Below, in pieces: positions 26,192-35,200 of a stretch of DNA of 64,000 nucleotides; the first letter of the stretch is position 1; every line of letters begins with the position of its first letter. Position numbers and translations under genes: made by a program. Source of the DNA: Chryseosolibacter sp964438975 (GTDB lineage: Bacteria > Bacteroidota > Bacteroidia > Cytophagales > Cyclobacteriaceae); the NCBI GenBank assembly GCA_964438975.1, contig CAYTMU010000001.1, positions 186,001 through 250,000 on the forward strand, written 5' to 3'. The notes under the pieces were generated by a model that saw only the letters and a program-made list of their open reading frames with translations, was not told the DNA's origin and made no database searches.

Positions 26192-26344
26192 ATGATTCAG
26201 CATCTGATAATTCTGGTATTGTTTGTCGCGGCGATTGGCTACGTAGGATACCTCATCTACAAGAGCGCCAGTTCAAAAGAATGCTCGTCGGGATGTGGCT
26301 CATGTGGTGTGGATCTTAGCAAGACCCGCAAGAAAGCACACTAG
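26192..26344 (+). CDS. Small Cys-tailed membrane protein (FeoB-associated type)
   Basis: Fifty residues: one transmembrane helix (about 3-22, with LIILVLFVAAIGYVGYLIY), then SSKECSSGCGSCGVD with three cysteines and a basic tail. This fits the FeoB-associated Cys-rich membrane protein pattern (FeoB_associated family), often found with ferrous iron transporters. No feoA or feoB is in the window. The ATG at 26192 is used; a frame-open ATG 12 codons upstream adds residues with no membrane or signal character. Confidence 0.7.
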   Translation: MIQHLIILVLFVAAIGYVGYLIYKSASSKECSSGCGSCGVDLSKTRKKAH

Positions 26345-26352
26345 TCCCGACG

Positions 26353-27375
26353 TCAGGCAAAAACACGGCTCCCTTCTGTGCAGTTCCTGCACATTTCAAT
26401 CTCTTTACGCGAGGCCAGGAGTGTGCTTCGAAAATCAGTATACGCCGCCGATTGCCAGATATCGCCAAACGATGTTGTCGTCAGATTCCCCATCACAAAC
26501 TGTGCATCCTTGTCAAAACAGCACGGCACCACCTTGCCGTCCCAGGTCACTACACAACTGTGCCACATCCTCCAGCAGTGATCGGATAGCGCATTCTTAA
26601 TCGCCCACTGCCCGTTCTCCTCACGGCGATAACGTGAATAGCGGTCTTGCTTCGGTATAAGGGGAGAACCTTGTTTGTAGTCATATATCTGCGCTGTCTT
26701 CAGCACAACTTTGTCAACGCCGAGACGGTTGGCCAAATCATACACCTCGGGAATCTGGTGCTCATTATGCGCCGTAACCAGAAATTGAAACACAACGCAC
26801 GGGGTCCTTGAACGCAACACCTTCTTAGCTTCTACGATATTTCTTGTCCCCTGCAAAACCTTGTCGAGTGAGCCACCGATGCGATACGACTGATATGTTT
26901 TTTGCGTAGTGCCATCTATTGAAACGATCAACCGATCAAGTCCCGACAAAACGGTTTCTCGTGCAGATTCTTCCGACAGGAAATGTGCATTAGTAGATGT
27001 CGCCGTATAGATACCTTTTGCAGCCGCATACTCCACCATGCCGAGAAACGATGGATGGAGATAGGGCTCTCCCTGAAAATAGAAGGTTAGATACGACAAG
27101 CTGCCGACCACCTCATCCATTACATTGCGAAAAAGAGATGGGTCGAGCATGCCTGTCGGCCTCGTGAAGGACCGCAGTCCACTGGGACATTCCGGACATC
27201 GAAGATTACAAGACGTAGTCGGTTCGATCGACAGGCTGATAGGCATTCCATCCATGACCGGTAACTGCGTCCGCCGGGACCGGTAGAACGAGCGCAACAC
27301 GCGCACTGCGTTTGCTGCGCGTCCCCACGTCAGCCCCGATGCCATGTTTATGGTATCATACAAGCCCCCGATCAT
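26353..27375 (-). CDS. Radical SAM/SPASM domain protein
   Basis: An iron-sulfur enzyme of unknown substrate. The radical SAM cluster motif CNLRCPEC (CxxxCxxC) lies in EPTTSCNLRCPECPSGLRS. The C-terminal SPASM-like region has CWRMWHSCVVTWDGKVVPCC and MCRNC, ligands for auxiliary clusters. The frame is open to 27480 and would overlap the divergent neighbour; the ATG at 27375 gives 340 residues and avoids this, though it is not certain. Family members modify peptides or sugars or act in cofactor synthesis; no precursor peptide is seen nearby. Confidence 0.85.
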   Translation of the reverse strand: MIGGLYDTINMASGLTWGRAANAVRVLRSFYRSRRTQLPVMDGMPISLSIEPTTSCNLRCPECPSGLRSFTRPTGMLDPSLFRNVMDEVVGSLSYLTFYFQGEPYLHPSFLGMVEYAAAKGIYTATSTNAHFLSEESARETVLSGLDRLIVSIDGTTQKTYQSYRIGGSLDKVLQGTRNIVEAKKVLRSRTPCVVFQFLVTAHNEHQIPEVYDLANRLGVDKVVLKTAQIYDYKQGSPLIPKQDRYSRYRREENGQWAIKNALSDHCWRMWHSCVVTWDGKVVPCCFDKDAQFVMGNLTTTSFGDIWQSAAYTDFRSTLLASRKEIEMCRNCTEGSRVFA

Positions 27376-27388
27376 ATCCGCAAGATAG

Positions 27389-27418
27389 TTTGTAAAAGGG
27401 GAAACCTGTTTATCTTTC
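27389..27418 (+). promoter_or_regulatory. Promoter for the DUF4105 gene
   Basis: TTTG (27389-27392), 18 bp, TATCTTTC (27411-27418), 12 bp before the ATG at 27431, so the transcript has a very short leader. It lies within the longest reading of the divergent radical SAM frame, favouring the shorter form of that gene. Confidence 0.55.
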
Positions 27419-27430
27419 GGAGATTTGAGT

Positions 27431-28597
27431 ATGATGAAGAAGCTGACTGCCCTGCTTTTACTCGTTCCAGTGCTTTGCACCGGACAACTCCGTTTGTCTG
27501 ATCAAGCCGAGATTTCCGTGCTCACACTGGGGCCCTGGCAAGGAGAACTGTTCACAGCGTTCGGACACAGCGCTTTTCGCGTTCACGATCCTGTCCTCGG
27601 TATCGACGCTGCTTTTAACTACGGCGTGTTCGACTTTAATCAACCAAACTTCTATCTGAATTTCGCTCGCGGCTATAATCTGTATATGCTCGGTGTCATG
27701 GATTACCCGCGCTTCGAGGCCGCGTACAGAGCTGATAACCGCTACATTCATGAACAAGTCCTCAACCTGAGTCCCGAGCGCAAACAGCGGTTGTTTGAAT
27801 ATCTCTCATGGAATGCCCAGCCTGAGAACAAGGATTATCTGTACGACTATTTCTACGACAACTGCGCGACGAAAATACCCGAGGTCGTACTGACAGTGTT
27901 TGGCGACTCCGTGGTCTTTGACGGTTCGTATATCACAACCGATTACAGCATTCGAGAACTGACTGACCTCTACCTTCGCCACCAACCTTGGGGTGACCTC
28001 GCTATCGATATCGGACTCGGCCTGCCAACTGATAAAAAAGCTACTCCGTATGAGCATATGTTTCTTCCCGATTATGTGGAGTCCGGTTTTGCTCATGCGT
28101 CGATCCTTGTGAACAGCGTACGCGAGCCACTGGTAAAGAAGACGAACGTCATTTACGAATCCCTGCCGGAAGATCACAATACAGTTACGATCTACCATCC
28201 ACTCGTGGTTTTCAGTCTCTTTTTCGTCTTAGCTGCGTTTGTCACATACCGGGACTTCAAGAGAAGAAAATTGTCAATGTTCTTCGATGGAGTTGTGTTC
28301 GCGGTTGTCGGAACTGTAGGGATACTGTTGGTGTTCCTCTGGGGGTTTACGAATCACACGGCATCCGCCATGAACTTCAACCTGCTTTGGGCCCTACCCA
28401 TGCACGTTGTTGCTGTGATCGCTTTCCGCTGGCAGCCGTCATGGCTGGCGGGCTATTTTCTGGCGGTGGCATGCCTGATCGGAGTGTTGCTCATCGCATG
28501 GCCAATGATCCCACAAAAGCTGCACTATTTCCTCCTGCCATTCGTGATCGGCCTGGGAATACGCGCATACACACAATACCGCCTAAGAAGAATTTGA
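27431..28597 (+). CDS. DUF4105 / Lnb N-terminal periplasmic domain membrane protein
   Basis: 388 residues with a signal peptide (KKLTALLLLVPVLCTGQ), then a periplasmic domain typical of DUF4105: LTLGPWQGELFTAFGHSAFR with the conserved His, and YDYFYDNCATKI with a conserved Asn-Cys pair. This looks like a papain-like (NlpC/P60-related) active site. After about residue 255 come four or five membrane helices. The periplasmic domain suggests an enzyme working on the cell envelope. It converges with lpdA, 15 bp apart. Confidence 0.85.
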   Translation: MMKKLTALLLLVPVLCTGQLRLSDQAEISVLTLGPWQGELFTAFGHSAFRVHDPVLGIDAAFNYGVFDFNQPNFYLNFARGYNLYMLGVMDYPRFEAAYRADNRYIHEQVLNLSPERKQRLFEYLSWNAQPENKDYLYDYFYDNCATKIPEVVLTVFGDSVVFDGSYITTDYSIRELTDLYLRHQPWGDLAIDIGLGLPTDKKATPYEHMFLPDYVESGFAHASILVNSVREPLVKKTNVIYESLPEDHNTVTIYHPLVVFSLFFVLAAFVTYRDFKRRKLSMFFDGVVFAVVGTVGILLVFLWGFTNHTASAMNFNLLWALPMHVVAVIAFRWQPSWLAGYFLAVACLIGVLLIAWPMIPQKLHYFLLPFVIGLGIRAYTQYRLRRI

Positions 28598-28612
28598 CGT
28601 AGCAGTAAGTGT

Positions 28613-30007
28613 CTACATGTGAAGTGGCCGGTTGGCGGTTGCTGAAAGGCATGCCTCCTTTACGGCTTCCATATACGTCGGATGCGCATGTGACATCCTC
28701 GCCACATCTTCGGCAGCAGCTCGGAATTCCATCGCGGTAACGCCAGCTGCGATCATATCAGCGGCGCGTGCACCGATGATATGAACGCCCAGGATCTCAT
28801 CCGTTTGTTTATCTGCGAGGATTTTTACCAACCCCTCCGTATCCATGCTGGCGCGTGCTCGTCCAAGTGCCTTGTACGGGAATGACCCGACTTTATACTG
28901 TCTTCCACCCGTCTTCAGTTGGTCCTCGGTATATCCGACGCTGGCAACTTCCGGCCAAGTGTAGACCACGCCCGGGATCAACAAGTAGTTCATGTGCGGC
29001 TTCTGACCTGCCAGTGATTCTGCGACGAAGACACCCTCTTCCTCCGCCTTGTGCGCCAGCATCGGGCCACGCACCACATCGCCAATGGCGTAGACATTGT
29101 CAACGTTAGTGCGTAAATGATCGTCGACGATAATCTGTCCTTTCTCCATCTGGACTCCGACCTTCTCCAGGCCAAGCCCTTCGGTGTAAGGACGACGGCC
29201 AATACTCACGAGGCAATAGTCGCCCTTCAATTCGATGGACTTTCCATCCTTCGCCTCGGCTTTCAGCAATACCTCCTTCCCTTTGGCTTCCAGTGAGGTC
29301 ACTTTGTGACCGAGAAAGAATTCCATGCCGAGTTTCTTCCCTACCTTCAACAACTCCTTGCCGAGCGTAGCGTCCATCGTTGGAATAAGGCTGTCCAGGA
29401 ATTCAACAACAGTTACCTTCGATCCGATACGTGCGTAAACAGATCCGAGCTCCATACCTATCACACCGCCACCGACGACGATCAGGTGTTTCGGAACATC
29501 CTTCAGCACGAGAGCCTCGGTACTCGAGATAATACGCTTCTTATCAAACGGAGCGAACGGCAGCGGCGTCGGTTTGGATCCCGTTGCAACAATCACTTTC
29601 TCAGTCGTGATAGTCTTTTCCCCGCCTTTCCCGGTGATGCGGATGGTGTTCTTGTCGTCAAACGAACCGACGCCGGTATAGACATCGATTTTGTTTTTCT
29701 TCATCAGGAAAGCGATGCCGTCGACGTTTGCCTTCACAACTTCGCCGCGCCTCTTGATCATCTGCGCGAAATTCACCTTCGGTTCCGCGATGTCAATGCC
29801 GTGTGTAGCAAAGTTTGTTTTTGCATTGTGGAAATGCTCGGTGGAATCCAGGAGAGCTTTTGACGGTATGCAGCCAACGTTCAGGCATGTTCCTCCGAGT
29901 GTATCGTACTTCTCGATGAGAGCCGTCTTGAATCCAAGTTGCGCGCACCGGATGGCAGCGACATATCCTCCGGGTCCGGAGCCAATAACTGTGACGTTGT
30001 ATTGCAT
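28613..30007 (-). CDS. lpdA: Dihydrolipoyl dehydrogenase (E3)
   Basis: Reoxidises lipoyl groups of 2-oxoacid dehydrogenase complexes with NAD+. GSGPGGYVAAIRCAQLG is the N-terminal FAD loop, TLGGTCLNVGCIPSKALL holds the redox-active CxxxxC disulfide, and VVGGGVIGMELGSVYARIG is the NAD-binding loop. The C-terminal HAHPTYMEAVKEA has the catalytic His-Glu pair. It is the last of three genes encoding the whole 2-oxoglutarate dehydrogenase complex, and may also serve other complexes of the cell. Confidence 0.98.
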   Translation of the reverse strand: MQYNVTVIGSGPGGYVAAIRCAQLGFKTALIEKYDTLGGTCLNVGCIPSKALLDSTEHFHNAKTNFATHGIDIAEPKVNFAQMIKRRGEVVKANVDGIAFLMKKNKIDVYTGVGSFDDKNTIRITGKGGEKTITTEKVIVATGSKPTPLPFAPFDKKRIISSTEALVLKDVPKHLIVVGGGVIGMELGSVYARIGSKVTVVEFLDSLIPTMDATLGKELLKVGKKLGMEFFLGHKVTSLEAKGKEVLLKAEAKDGKSIELKGDYCLVSIGRRPYTEGLGLEKVGVQMEKGQIIVDDHLRTNVDNVYAIGDVVRGPMLAHKAEEEGVFVAESLAGQKPHMNYLLIPGVVYTWPEVASVGYTEDQLKTGGRQYKVGSFPYKALGRARASMDTEGLVKILADKQTDEILGVHIIGARAADMIAAGVTAMEFRAAAEDVARMSHAHPTYMEAVKEACLSATANRPLHM

Positions 30008-30043
30008 AATTTCGTTTTTTCTAATGAAGCAGAGCTACGTGGA

Positions 30044-31579
30044 TCAGACTCCAAGGATAAGTCTGCCCGGGTCCTCAAGCATCTCTTTGACCCTTACGAG
30101 GAAACTCACTGACTCACGTCCATCCACAATTCGGTGATCGTAAGAGAGCGCCACAAACATGATAGGTCGAATCACAATCTCGCCGTTTCGTACTACCGGG
30201 CGCTCGACAATATTATGCATGCCCAGAATCGCCGATTGCGGCGGATTGATGATCGGAGTCGAGAGCATCGACCCAAACACCCCGCCATTGGTAATCGAGA
30301 ACGTTCCACCGGTCATTTCCTCAATGGAAAGCTTGCCATCGCGTCCGCGTGTTGCGAGTCGCACCACTTCGCTCTCTATCTGATCGAAGCTTAGTTTATC
30401 CGCATTGCGGATGACCGGGACGACCAGTCCGCGAGGTGTGGAGACCGCAATAGAGATGTCGCAATAATCGTGGTAGATAATTTCATCGTTGTCGAGTGAA
30501 GCGTTTATCCCCGGAAACTCCTTGAGTGCGGCACAGACCGACTTTGCGAAGAACGACATAAAGCCCAGCCCCACGCCGTATTTCTCCTTGAATTTATCTT
30601 TATACAATGAGCGAATATCCATGATCGGCCTCATGTCCACTTCGTTGAATGTTGTGAGCATGGCTGTCTCGTTCTTCACGGATACAAGGCGCCGCGCGAT
30701 CGTACGTCGAAGAGACGTCATTTTTTCCCGGCGCTCGTTTCTACCTGAGGAGTCGGCTACCAGCGGAGGACCAGACGCAACGGGTGTGCTCTCCTTTTTT
30801 GGAGCCTCCGCTTTTTGCGCATCCTCGCGTGTAACCCTTCCGCCTACACCGCTTCCCGAGACCTCCCCAGGAGCAACACCTTTCTCCGCAAGTATCTTGG
30901 CCGCCGCGGGTGAAGGATGACCAGCAGCATAGGATTTGTCGTCCTGCCCTGCAGGATCCGACGCTGTTGCCTGCGGTGCGCTTCCTTCCGCCACTCCCTC
31001 CATGACTTCGATGCGGCAAATAAGTCCTCCGATCGGAAGCGATTCGCCTTCCTTTGCAACAGTACGAAGGATGCCGGTAGCCTCCGCCGGTAGCTCAAAC
31101 GTCGCTTTGTCCGATTCTACTTCAGCGATTATTTCGTCGAGGCGTACGAGATCGCCATCTTTCTTTAACCACGTCGAGATCGACACCTCAGTGATAGACT
31201 CACCGACCGCGGGAACCTTCATCTCCTTGATCGCACCCGTGGACTTCGCCGCGTCTGATCCACCAGCTTTCTTACCCGACTCTTTCGCGGGCGCTGCCGT
31301 GGAAGCTGTTTTTACCGGCACTTCTGCTTTGCCGTTGCCACCTTTTCCGGGCTCGATTTCACAGATCACTTCACCGACGGGAACTGTTTCTCCCGCTTGT
31401 TTGACAATCTTCAAAATACCTTCGTCCTGAGCGGTGAGTTCAAACGTTGCCTTGTCGGATTCGAGCTCGGCGATCACTTCATCCATCTTGACGAAATCGC
31501 CATCCTTCTTCAGCCAGTTGGCAATAGTGACTTCAGAAATGGACTCGCCAACGGTGGGGACTTTTACCTGGATACCCAT
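30044..31579 (-). CDS. odhB: 2-oxoglutarate dehydrogenase E2 (succinyltransferase) with two lipoyl domains
   Basis: Core of the 2-oxoglutarate dehydrogenase complex, transferring succinyl groups to CoA. Two lipoyl domains are seen, each with the lysine in ESDKATFEL (about 40-48 and 147-155), joined by an Ala/Lys/Gly-rich linker; a peripheral-subunit-binding domain (HPSPAAAKILAEKGVAPGEV, about 219-238) and the catalytic domain with DHRIVDGRESVSFL near the C-terminus follow. E. coli SucB has one lipoyl domain. The two domains resemble each other closely, suggesting duplication. Neighbours sucA and lpdA fix the 2-oxoglutarate assignment. Confidence 0.95.
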   Translation of the reverse strand: MGIQVKVPTVGESISEVTIANWLKKDGDFVKMDEVIAELESDKATFELTAQDEGILKIVKQAGETVPVGEVICEIEPGKGGNGKAEVPVKTASTAAPAKESGKKAGGSDAAKSTGAIKEMKVPAVGESITEVSISTWLKKDGDLVRLDEIIAEVESDKATFELPAEATGILRTVAKEGESLPIGGLICRIEVMEGVAEGSAPQATASDPAGQDDKSYAAGHPSPAAAKILAEKGVAPGEVSGSGVGGRVTREDAQKAEAPKKESTPVASGPPLVADSSGRNERREKMTSLRRTIARRLVSVKNETAMLTTFNEVDMRPIMDIRSLYKDKFKEKYGVGLGFMSFFAKSVCAALKEFPGINASLDNDEIIYHDYCDISIAVSTPRGLVVPVIRNADKLSFDQIESEVVRLATRGRDGKLSIEEMTGGTFSITNGGVFGSMLSTPIINPPQSAILGMHNIVERPVVRNGEIVIRPIMFVALSYDHRIVDGRESVSFLVRVKEMLEDPGRLILGV

Positions 31580-31600
31580 GGGATACTTTTGTTAAATAGT

Positions 31601-34324
31601 TCAGATTGTGAAAGACTGGTTGACGATCTTCTCTTGTTCGATCTTATGGATCTTCGAATAACCCGTCGAAGGAGAAGCGCTCGACTTGCGGCTCACCAGC
31701 GTGGTCTCGACCTTTGGCATCATCCTCAGGATGTACGACCAATAGCCCATGTTAGCAGGCTCTTCCTGCACCCATACCACTTTGGCATTCTTGTATTTCT
31801 TAAGGATCGCTTTGATCTGCTTCTCGGGGAACGGATACAGTTGTTCCAATCTCACAATAGCGGTATCCCGTATCTTCTTTTTCTGTTGTGCCTCCAGAAG
31901 ATCGTAATAGACTTTCCCGGAACATAGCACGAGACGCGTCACGTCTTTGGCGTTTACATTCTGATCATCGATAACTTCGCGGAAGGTGCCGGATGTAAAT
32001 TCGCTCACCGGTGATGCCACGCCAGGATGCCGCAATAACGATTTCGGCGACAGCACGATGCAGGGTTTCCGGAAAGGCCAGGCCACCTGCCTGCGGAGAA
32101 GGTGGAAGAAGTTAGATGCGGTTGTCGGGTTGGCTACCACCATGTTATACTCTGCGGATAACTGGAGGAATCGCTCGGGACGAGCGCTTGAGTGCTCGGG
32201 CCCCTGCCCTTCATAGCCATGTGGCAACAGCATCACCAATCCGTTCATCCGTTGCCACTTCGATTCAGCACTAGAGATGAATTGGTCGATCATCACCTGT
32301 GCACCGTTCACGAAATCACCAAACTGCGCTTCCCACAACACGAGTGCCTGGGGGGTGGCCATAGCGTAACCGTATTCGAATCCCAGTACACCGAACTCTG
32401 ACAGCAGCGAGTTATAGATATGAAGTTTTTTTTGACCTTTCTCAATGTTGTCCAACCCACAGTACGGCGCGTTGGTATTGGCGTCGAAAAAGTATGCGTG
32501 ACGATGGGAGAACGTTCCCCGCACGATATCCTGTCCCGACATCCGAACAGGTACCCCTTCCGTTAGAAGCGATCCGTACGCGAGCAATTCGGCGTCTGCC
32601 CAGGTAAGTATCTTCTGATCAAAGAAAGCTGTCTTGCGATCTTTGAGTAATTTATCAATCTGCTTGATAGGTTTGAAACCCTCTGGAATGGAGGTCAGCG
32701 CCTTCCCGACCTTTTCCACAACCTCGGGCTTAATACCGGTTTCGGGCGATTGGTCGAAGTCTTCCGGCGTGGCATGGCGGAGCTTCTCCCACTCGGCCTC
32801 TACCTTTTGCGACTTATAAGGCAAGGGTTTCTGTTTGACCTCATTGAGCCGATCTTGCAATTGCTTTCGGAACCTCTTGTCCATTTCATCCGCCAACACT
32901 GCATCGACGTCTCCCCGTTCGATCAATTTCTTCACATACACTTCCCGCGGGTTGGGATGTTTCGCGATCAGGTTATACAATTTCGGCTGTGTGAATTTTG
33001 GCTCATCGTTCTCGTTATGGCCGTGGCGGCGATAACAAAGCAGGTCAATGAAAATATCTTTTCTGAACTTTTGACGAAACTCAACTGCCAAATTAGCCGC
33101 AAACGTGACGGCTTCGGCGTCGTCGCCGTTGACGTGAAGCACCGGTGCGTCGACGATCTTCGCGATGTCCGTACAATAGATACTCGTCCGTGCATCGTCG
33201 TAGTCAGTCGTAAAGCCGACCTGATTGTTGATGACAAAGTGGATCGTTCCTCCCGTGGTATATCCCTGAAGACCCGACATCTGCACAACTTCGTATACCA
33301 CCCCTTGTCCGGCAACAGCGGCGTCGCCGTGGATCAGTACCGCCATGGCGTCGTTCAGGCGTCCGCCGTACTCATCGTCAATCTGACCGCGGGTGTATCC
33401 GATAACGAGCGGATCAACCGCCTCAAGATGCGAGGGGTTCGGCGTAAGCTTCACATAGATCTTCTTTCCAGCCTGCGATGAAATAAAAGACGAGTATCCA
33501 AGGTGGTACTTAACATCGCCGTCTCCCATGGTAAGATCCGGACTCACATTCCCTTCGAATTCAGTAAAGATCTGTTCATACGTCTTTCCGAGAATGTTCG
33601 AAAGGACATTCAACCGGCCGCGGTGTGCCATGCCAATAACGACTTCCCTGACATCGAGGTCGGCGGCCCGGTTGATGATGGTTTGAAGCGCCGGAATCGT
33701 GTTCTCACCGCCTTCAATTGAAAAGCGCTTCTGACCGAGAAACTTGGTGTGGAGAAAATTCTCAAAAACGACAGCTTCATTTAGCTTCGCCAGAATACGC
33801 TTTTTCTCTTCACGGTTCGGATTATACGCGTAATATTCATTCTCGCATTTTTGAAAAAACCATTTCCTGACTTCATCGTTGCCGATGAAGTTGTATTCCC
33901 ATCCGATAGGCCCCAGGTAAAGGAATTGTAATTTCTCAATGATCTTGCGCAGCGTGGTGCGCTCCATGCTAATTTCGGATGCAACATCAAATTCCGTATC
34001 GAGGTCTGCATCTGAAAGCCCGACGGCTTTATGGTCGAAGTTGACGCCGTGGTTACGGCGCTCCCGAACAGGGTTGGTCTTGGATGCCAGGTGCCCAAAA
34101 GAGCGATAAGTGAAAATCAGGTTCCGGACCTGTGTTTCCTTGATCGAGAGGGTGTCGTCTGAAGCCGGTGCGCCGTTGGTTCCAAAACGCGAAGCGGAGA
34201 AATCGTATCCTTCAAAAAACTTCTGCCAGGTGACATCGACTGACTTCGGATCCTTCTTGTAATTTTGATAAAGTTGGTCGATGTAGCCAACGTCCGCATT
34301 CGATATATACGAGTAATTATCCAT
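31601..34324 (-). CDS. sucA: 2-oxoglutarate dehydrogenase E1
   Basis: Thiamine-diphosphate enzyme decarboxylating 2-oxoglutarate in the TCA cycle, 907 residues. The N-terminus YIDQLYQNYKKDPKSVDVTW is the conserved SucA tail; GMAHRGRLNVLSNILGK, IHGDAAVAGQGVVYE and the transketolase-type C-terminal region GYEGQGPEHSSARPERFLQL follow. The frame is open 34 codons upstream, but the family N-terminus and a promoter 19 bp upstream of it fix the ATG at 34324. odhB follows after 21 bp, then lpdA. Confidence 0.97.
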   Translation of the reverse strand: MDNYSYISNADVGYIDQLYQNYKKDPKSVDVTWQKFFEGYDFSASRFGTNGAPASDDTLSIKETQVRNLIFTYRSFGHLASKTNPVRERRNHGVNFDHKAVGLSDADLDTEFDVASEISMERTTLRKIIEKLQFLYLGPIGWEYNFIGNDEVRKWFFQKCENEYYAYNPNREEKKRILAKLNEAVVFENFLHTKFLGQKRFSIEGGENTIPALQTIINRAADLDVREVVIGMAHRGRLNVLSNILGKTYEQIFTEFEGNVSPDLTMGDGDVKYHLGYSSFISSQAGKKIYVKLTPNPSHLEAVDPLVIGYTRGQIDDEYGGRLNDAMAVLIHGDAAVAGQGVVYEVVQMSGLQGYTTGGTIHFVINNQVGFTTDYDDARTSIYCTDIAKIVDAPVLHVNGDDAEAVTFAANLAVEFRQKFRKDIFIDLLCYRRHGHNENDEPKFTQPKLYNLIAKHPNPREVYVKKLIERGDVDAVLADEMDKRFRKQLQDRLNEVKQKPLPYKSQKVEAEWEKLRHATPEDFDQSPETGIKPEVVEKVGKALTSIPEGFKPIKQIDKLLKDRKTAFFDQKILTWADAELLAYGSLLTEGVPVRMSGQDIVRGTFSHRHAYFFDANTNAPYCGLDNIEKGQKKLHIYNSLLSEFGVLGFEYGYAMATPQALVLWEAQFGDFVNGAQVMIDQFISSAESKWQRMNGLVMLLPHGYEGQGPEHSSARPERFLQLSAEYNMVVANPTTASNFFHLLRRQVAWPFRKPCIVLSPKSLLRHPGVASPVSEFTSGTFREVIDDQNVNAKDVTRLVLCSGKVYYDLLEAQQKKKIRDTAIVRLEQLYPFPEKQIKAILKKYKNAKVVWVQEEPANMGYWSYILRMMPKVETTLVSRKSSASPSTGYSKIHKIEQEKIVNQSFTI

Positions 34325-34342
34325 GTTTTTGGTGTGATCCAG

Positions 34343-34373
34343 TAAAGGTAGAAAACGTGGTTTACATAACAAA
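34343..34373 (-). promoter_or_regulatory. Promoter of the sucA-odhB-lpdA operon
   Basis: On the minus strand TTTG (34373-34370), 19 bp, TACCTTTA (34350-34343). One mismatch at the last base of the -7 box. The leader is short, about 10 nt. Confidence 0.65.
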
Positions 34374-34442
34374 AATCGTGAAATCGCATAAGCAAATATA
34401 TGCTGTTTATTAGCACCTTGACCCAAAAATCGGGCCCTTAGA

Positions 34443-34472
34443 TTGACAATGGATCGAAAAGCGCTATCTTTG
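34443..34472 (+). promoter_or_regulatory. Promoter of rpsP
   Basis: TTG (34443-34445, within ATTGACA), 19 bp, TATCTTTG (34465-34472), 38 bp before the rpsP ATG. Confidence 0.75.
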
Positions 34473-34510
34473 CGGTCCTAAAAAACGGACGAGATCCAAA
34501 AACTGAACAG

Positions 34511-35122
34511 ATGGTAAAGATCAGACTGGCCCGCAGAGGGCGAAAAAAACTGGCTTTGTACGATGTAGTCGTAGCTGATGCCAGGGCACCACGAGATGGT
34601 CGCTTTATTGAAAAATTGGGAACGTACAATCCGCTAACAGTTCCGGCGAAGATCGAGATTAGTGACGATCGCGCATTCCATTGGCTGATGCAGGGAGCAC
34701 AGCCTACCGACACAGTTCGCGTGATGCTTTCGTCGCGCGGTGTGATGCTGAAAAAACATCTTCAGATCGGTGTTCTCAAGGGTGCATTGACCCAAGAGCA
34801 AGCAGAGGCGAAGCTTGACGAATGGATGAAATCGAAAGATGCGAAAGTCCAGGCCAGCACAGAAAAGGTAGCACAAACAAAAGAAGCTCAGGCCCGTGCG
34901 CGGAAAGAAGCAGAAAGCAAAGTACGGGAAGCCCGTGCAGAAGCTATCCGCAAGAAAGCAGAGGCAGCAATAGCTGCGGCAGAAGCAGCGGAAGCTCCGG
35001 CGGCACCCGCAGAAGAGCCTGCAGCCCCGGCCGAAGAGTCTGCTGAACCTGCTGCAACTGAAGAAGCGGCACCCGTCGATACAGCGGGAGAAACTCCCAC
35101 AGACGAAGCAAAGGCAGAGTAA
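34511..35122 (+). CDS. rpsP: 30S ribosomal protein bS16 with long acidic tail
   Basis: Residues 1-80 or so are normal bS16: MVKIRLARRGRKKLALYDVV, ADARAPRDGRFIEKLGTYNP and AFHWLMQGAQPTDTVRVML. The protein then continues to 203 residues, more than twice the usual 80-90. The added part is a basic helical stretch (about 105-155) followed by an Ala/Glu/Pro-rich tail from about 155 with AAPAEE repeats. Extended bS16 is known in Bacteroidota, but the tail has no assigned role. It heads the rpsP-rimM-trmD-rplS region, though a terminator separates it from rimM. Confidence 0.95.
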   Translation: MVKIRLARRGRKKLALYDVVVADARAPRDGRFIEKLGTYNPLTVPAKIEISDDRAFHWLMQGAQPTDTVRVMLSSRGVMLKKHLQIGVLKGALTQEQAEAKLDEWMKSKDAKVQASTEKVAQTKEAQARARKEAESKVREARAEAIRKKAEAAIAAAEAAEAPAAPAEEPAAPAEESAEPAATEEAAPVDTAGETPTDEAKAE

Positions 35123-35150
35123 ATAAGAAAGTAAATAAGTTAGCTATCGA

Positions 35151-35189
35151 AAATGCCAATGCTTTTGCGTTGGCATTTTCATTTTTTGA
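35151..35189 (+). terminator. Terminator between rpsP and rimM
   Basis: A 12-bp stem AAATGCCAATGC / GCGTTGGCATTT with one G-T pair and a TTTT loop (35151-35178), then TCATTTTTT. It should lower expression of rimM-trmD relative to rpsP. Confidence 0.75.
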
Positions 35190-35200
35190 TCCCGAAGTCC

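Noticed and set aside
26353..28597. Peptide-modification (RiPP) cluster around the radical SAM gene
   Set aside because: No precursor-like peptide, exporter or protease is adjacent; the 50-residue neighbour has a membrane helix and a FeoB-associated-type Cys tail.
32750..33481. A 243-codon plus-strand frame inside sucA
   Set aside because: Antisense to sucA, whose protein motifs are complete on the other strand.
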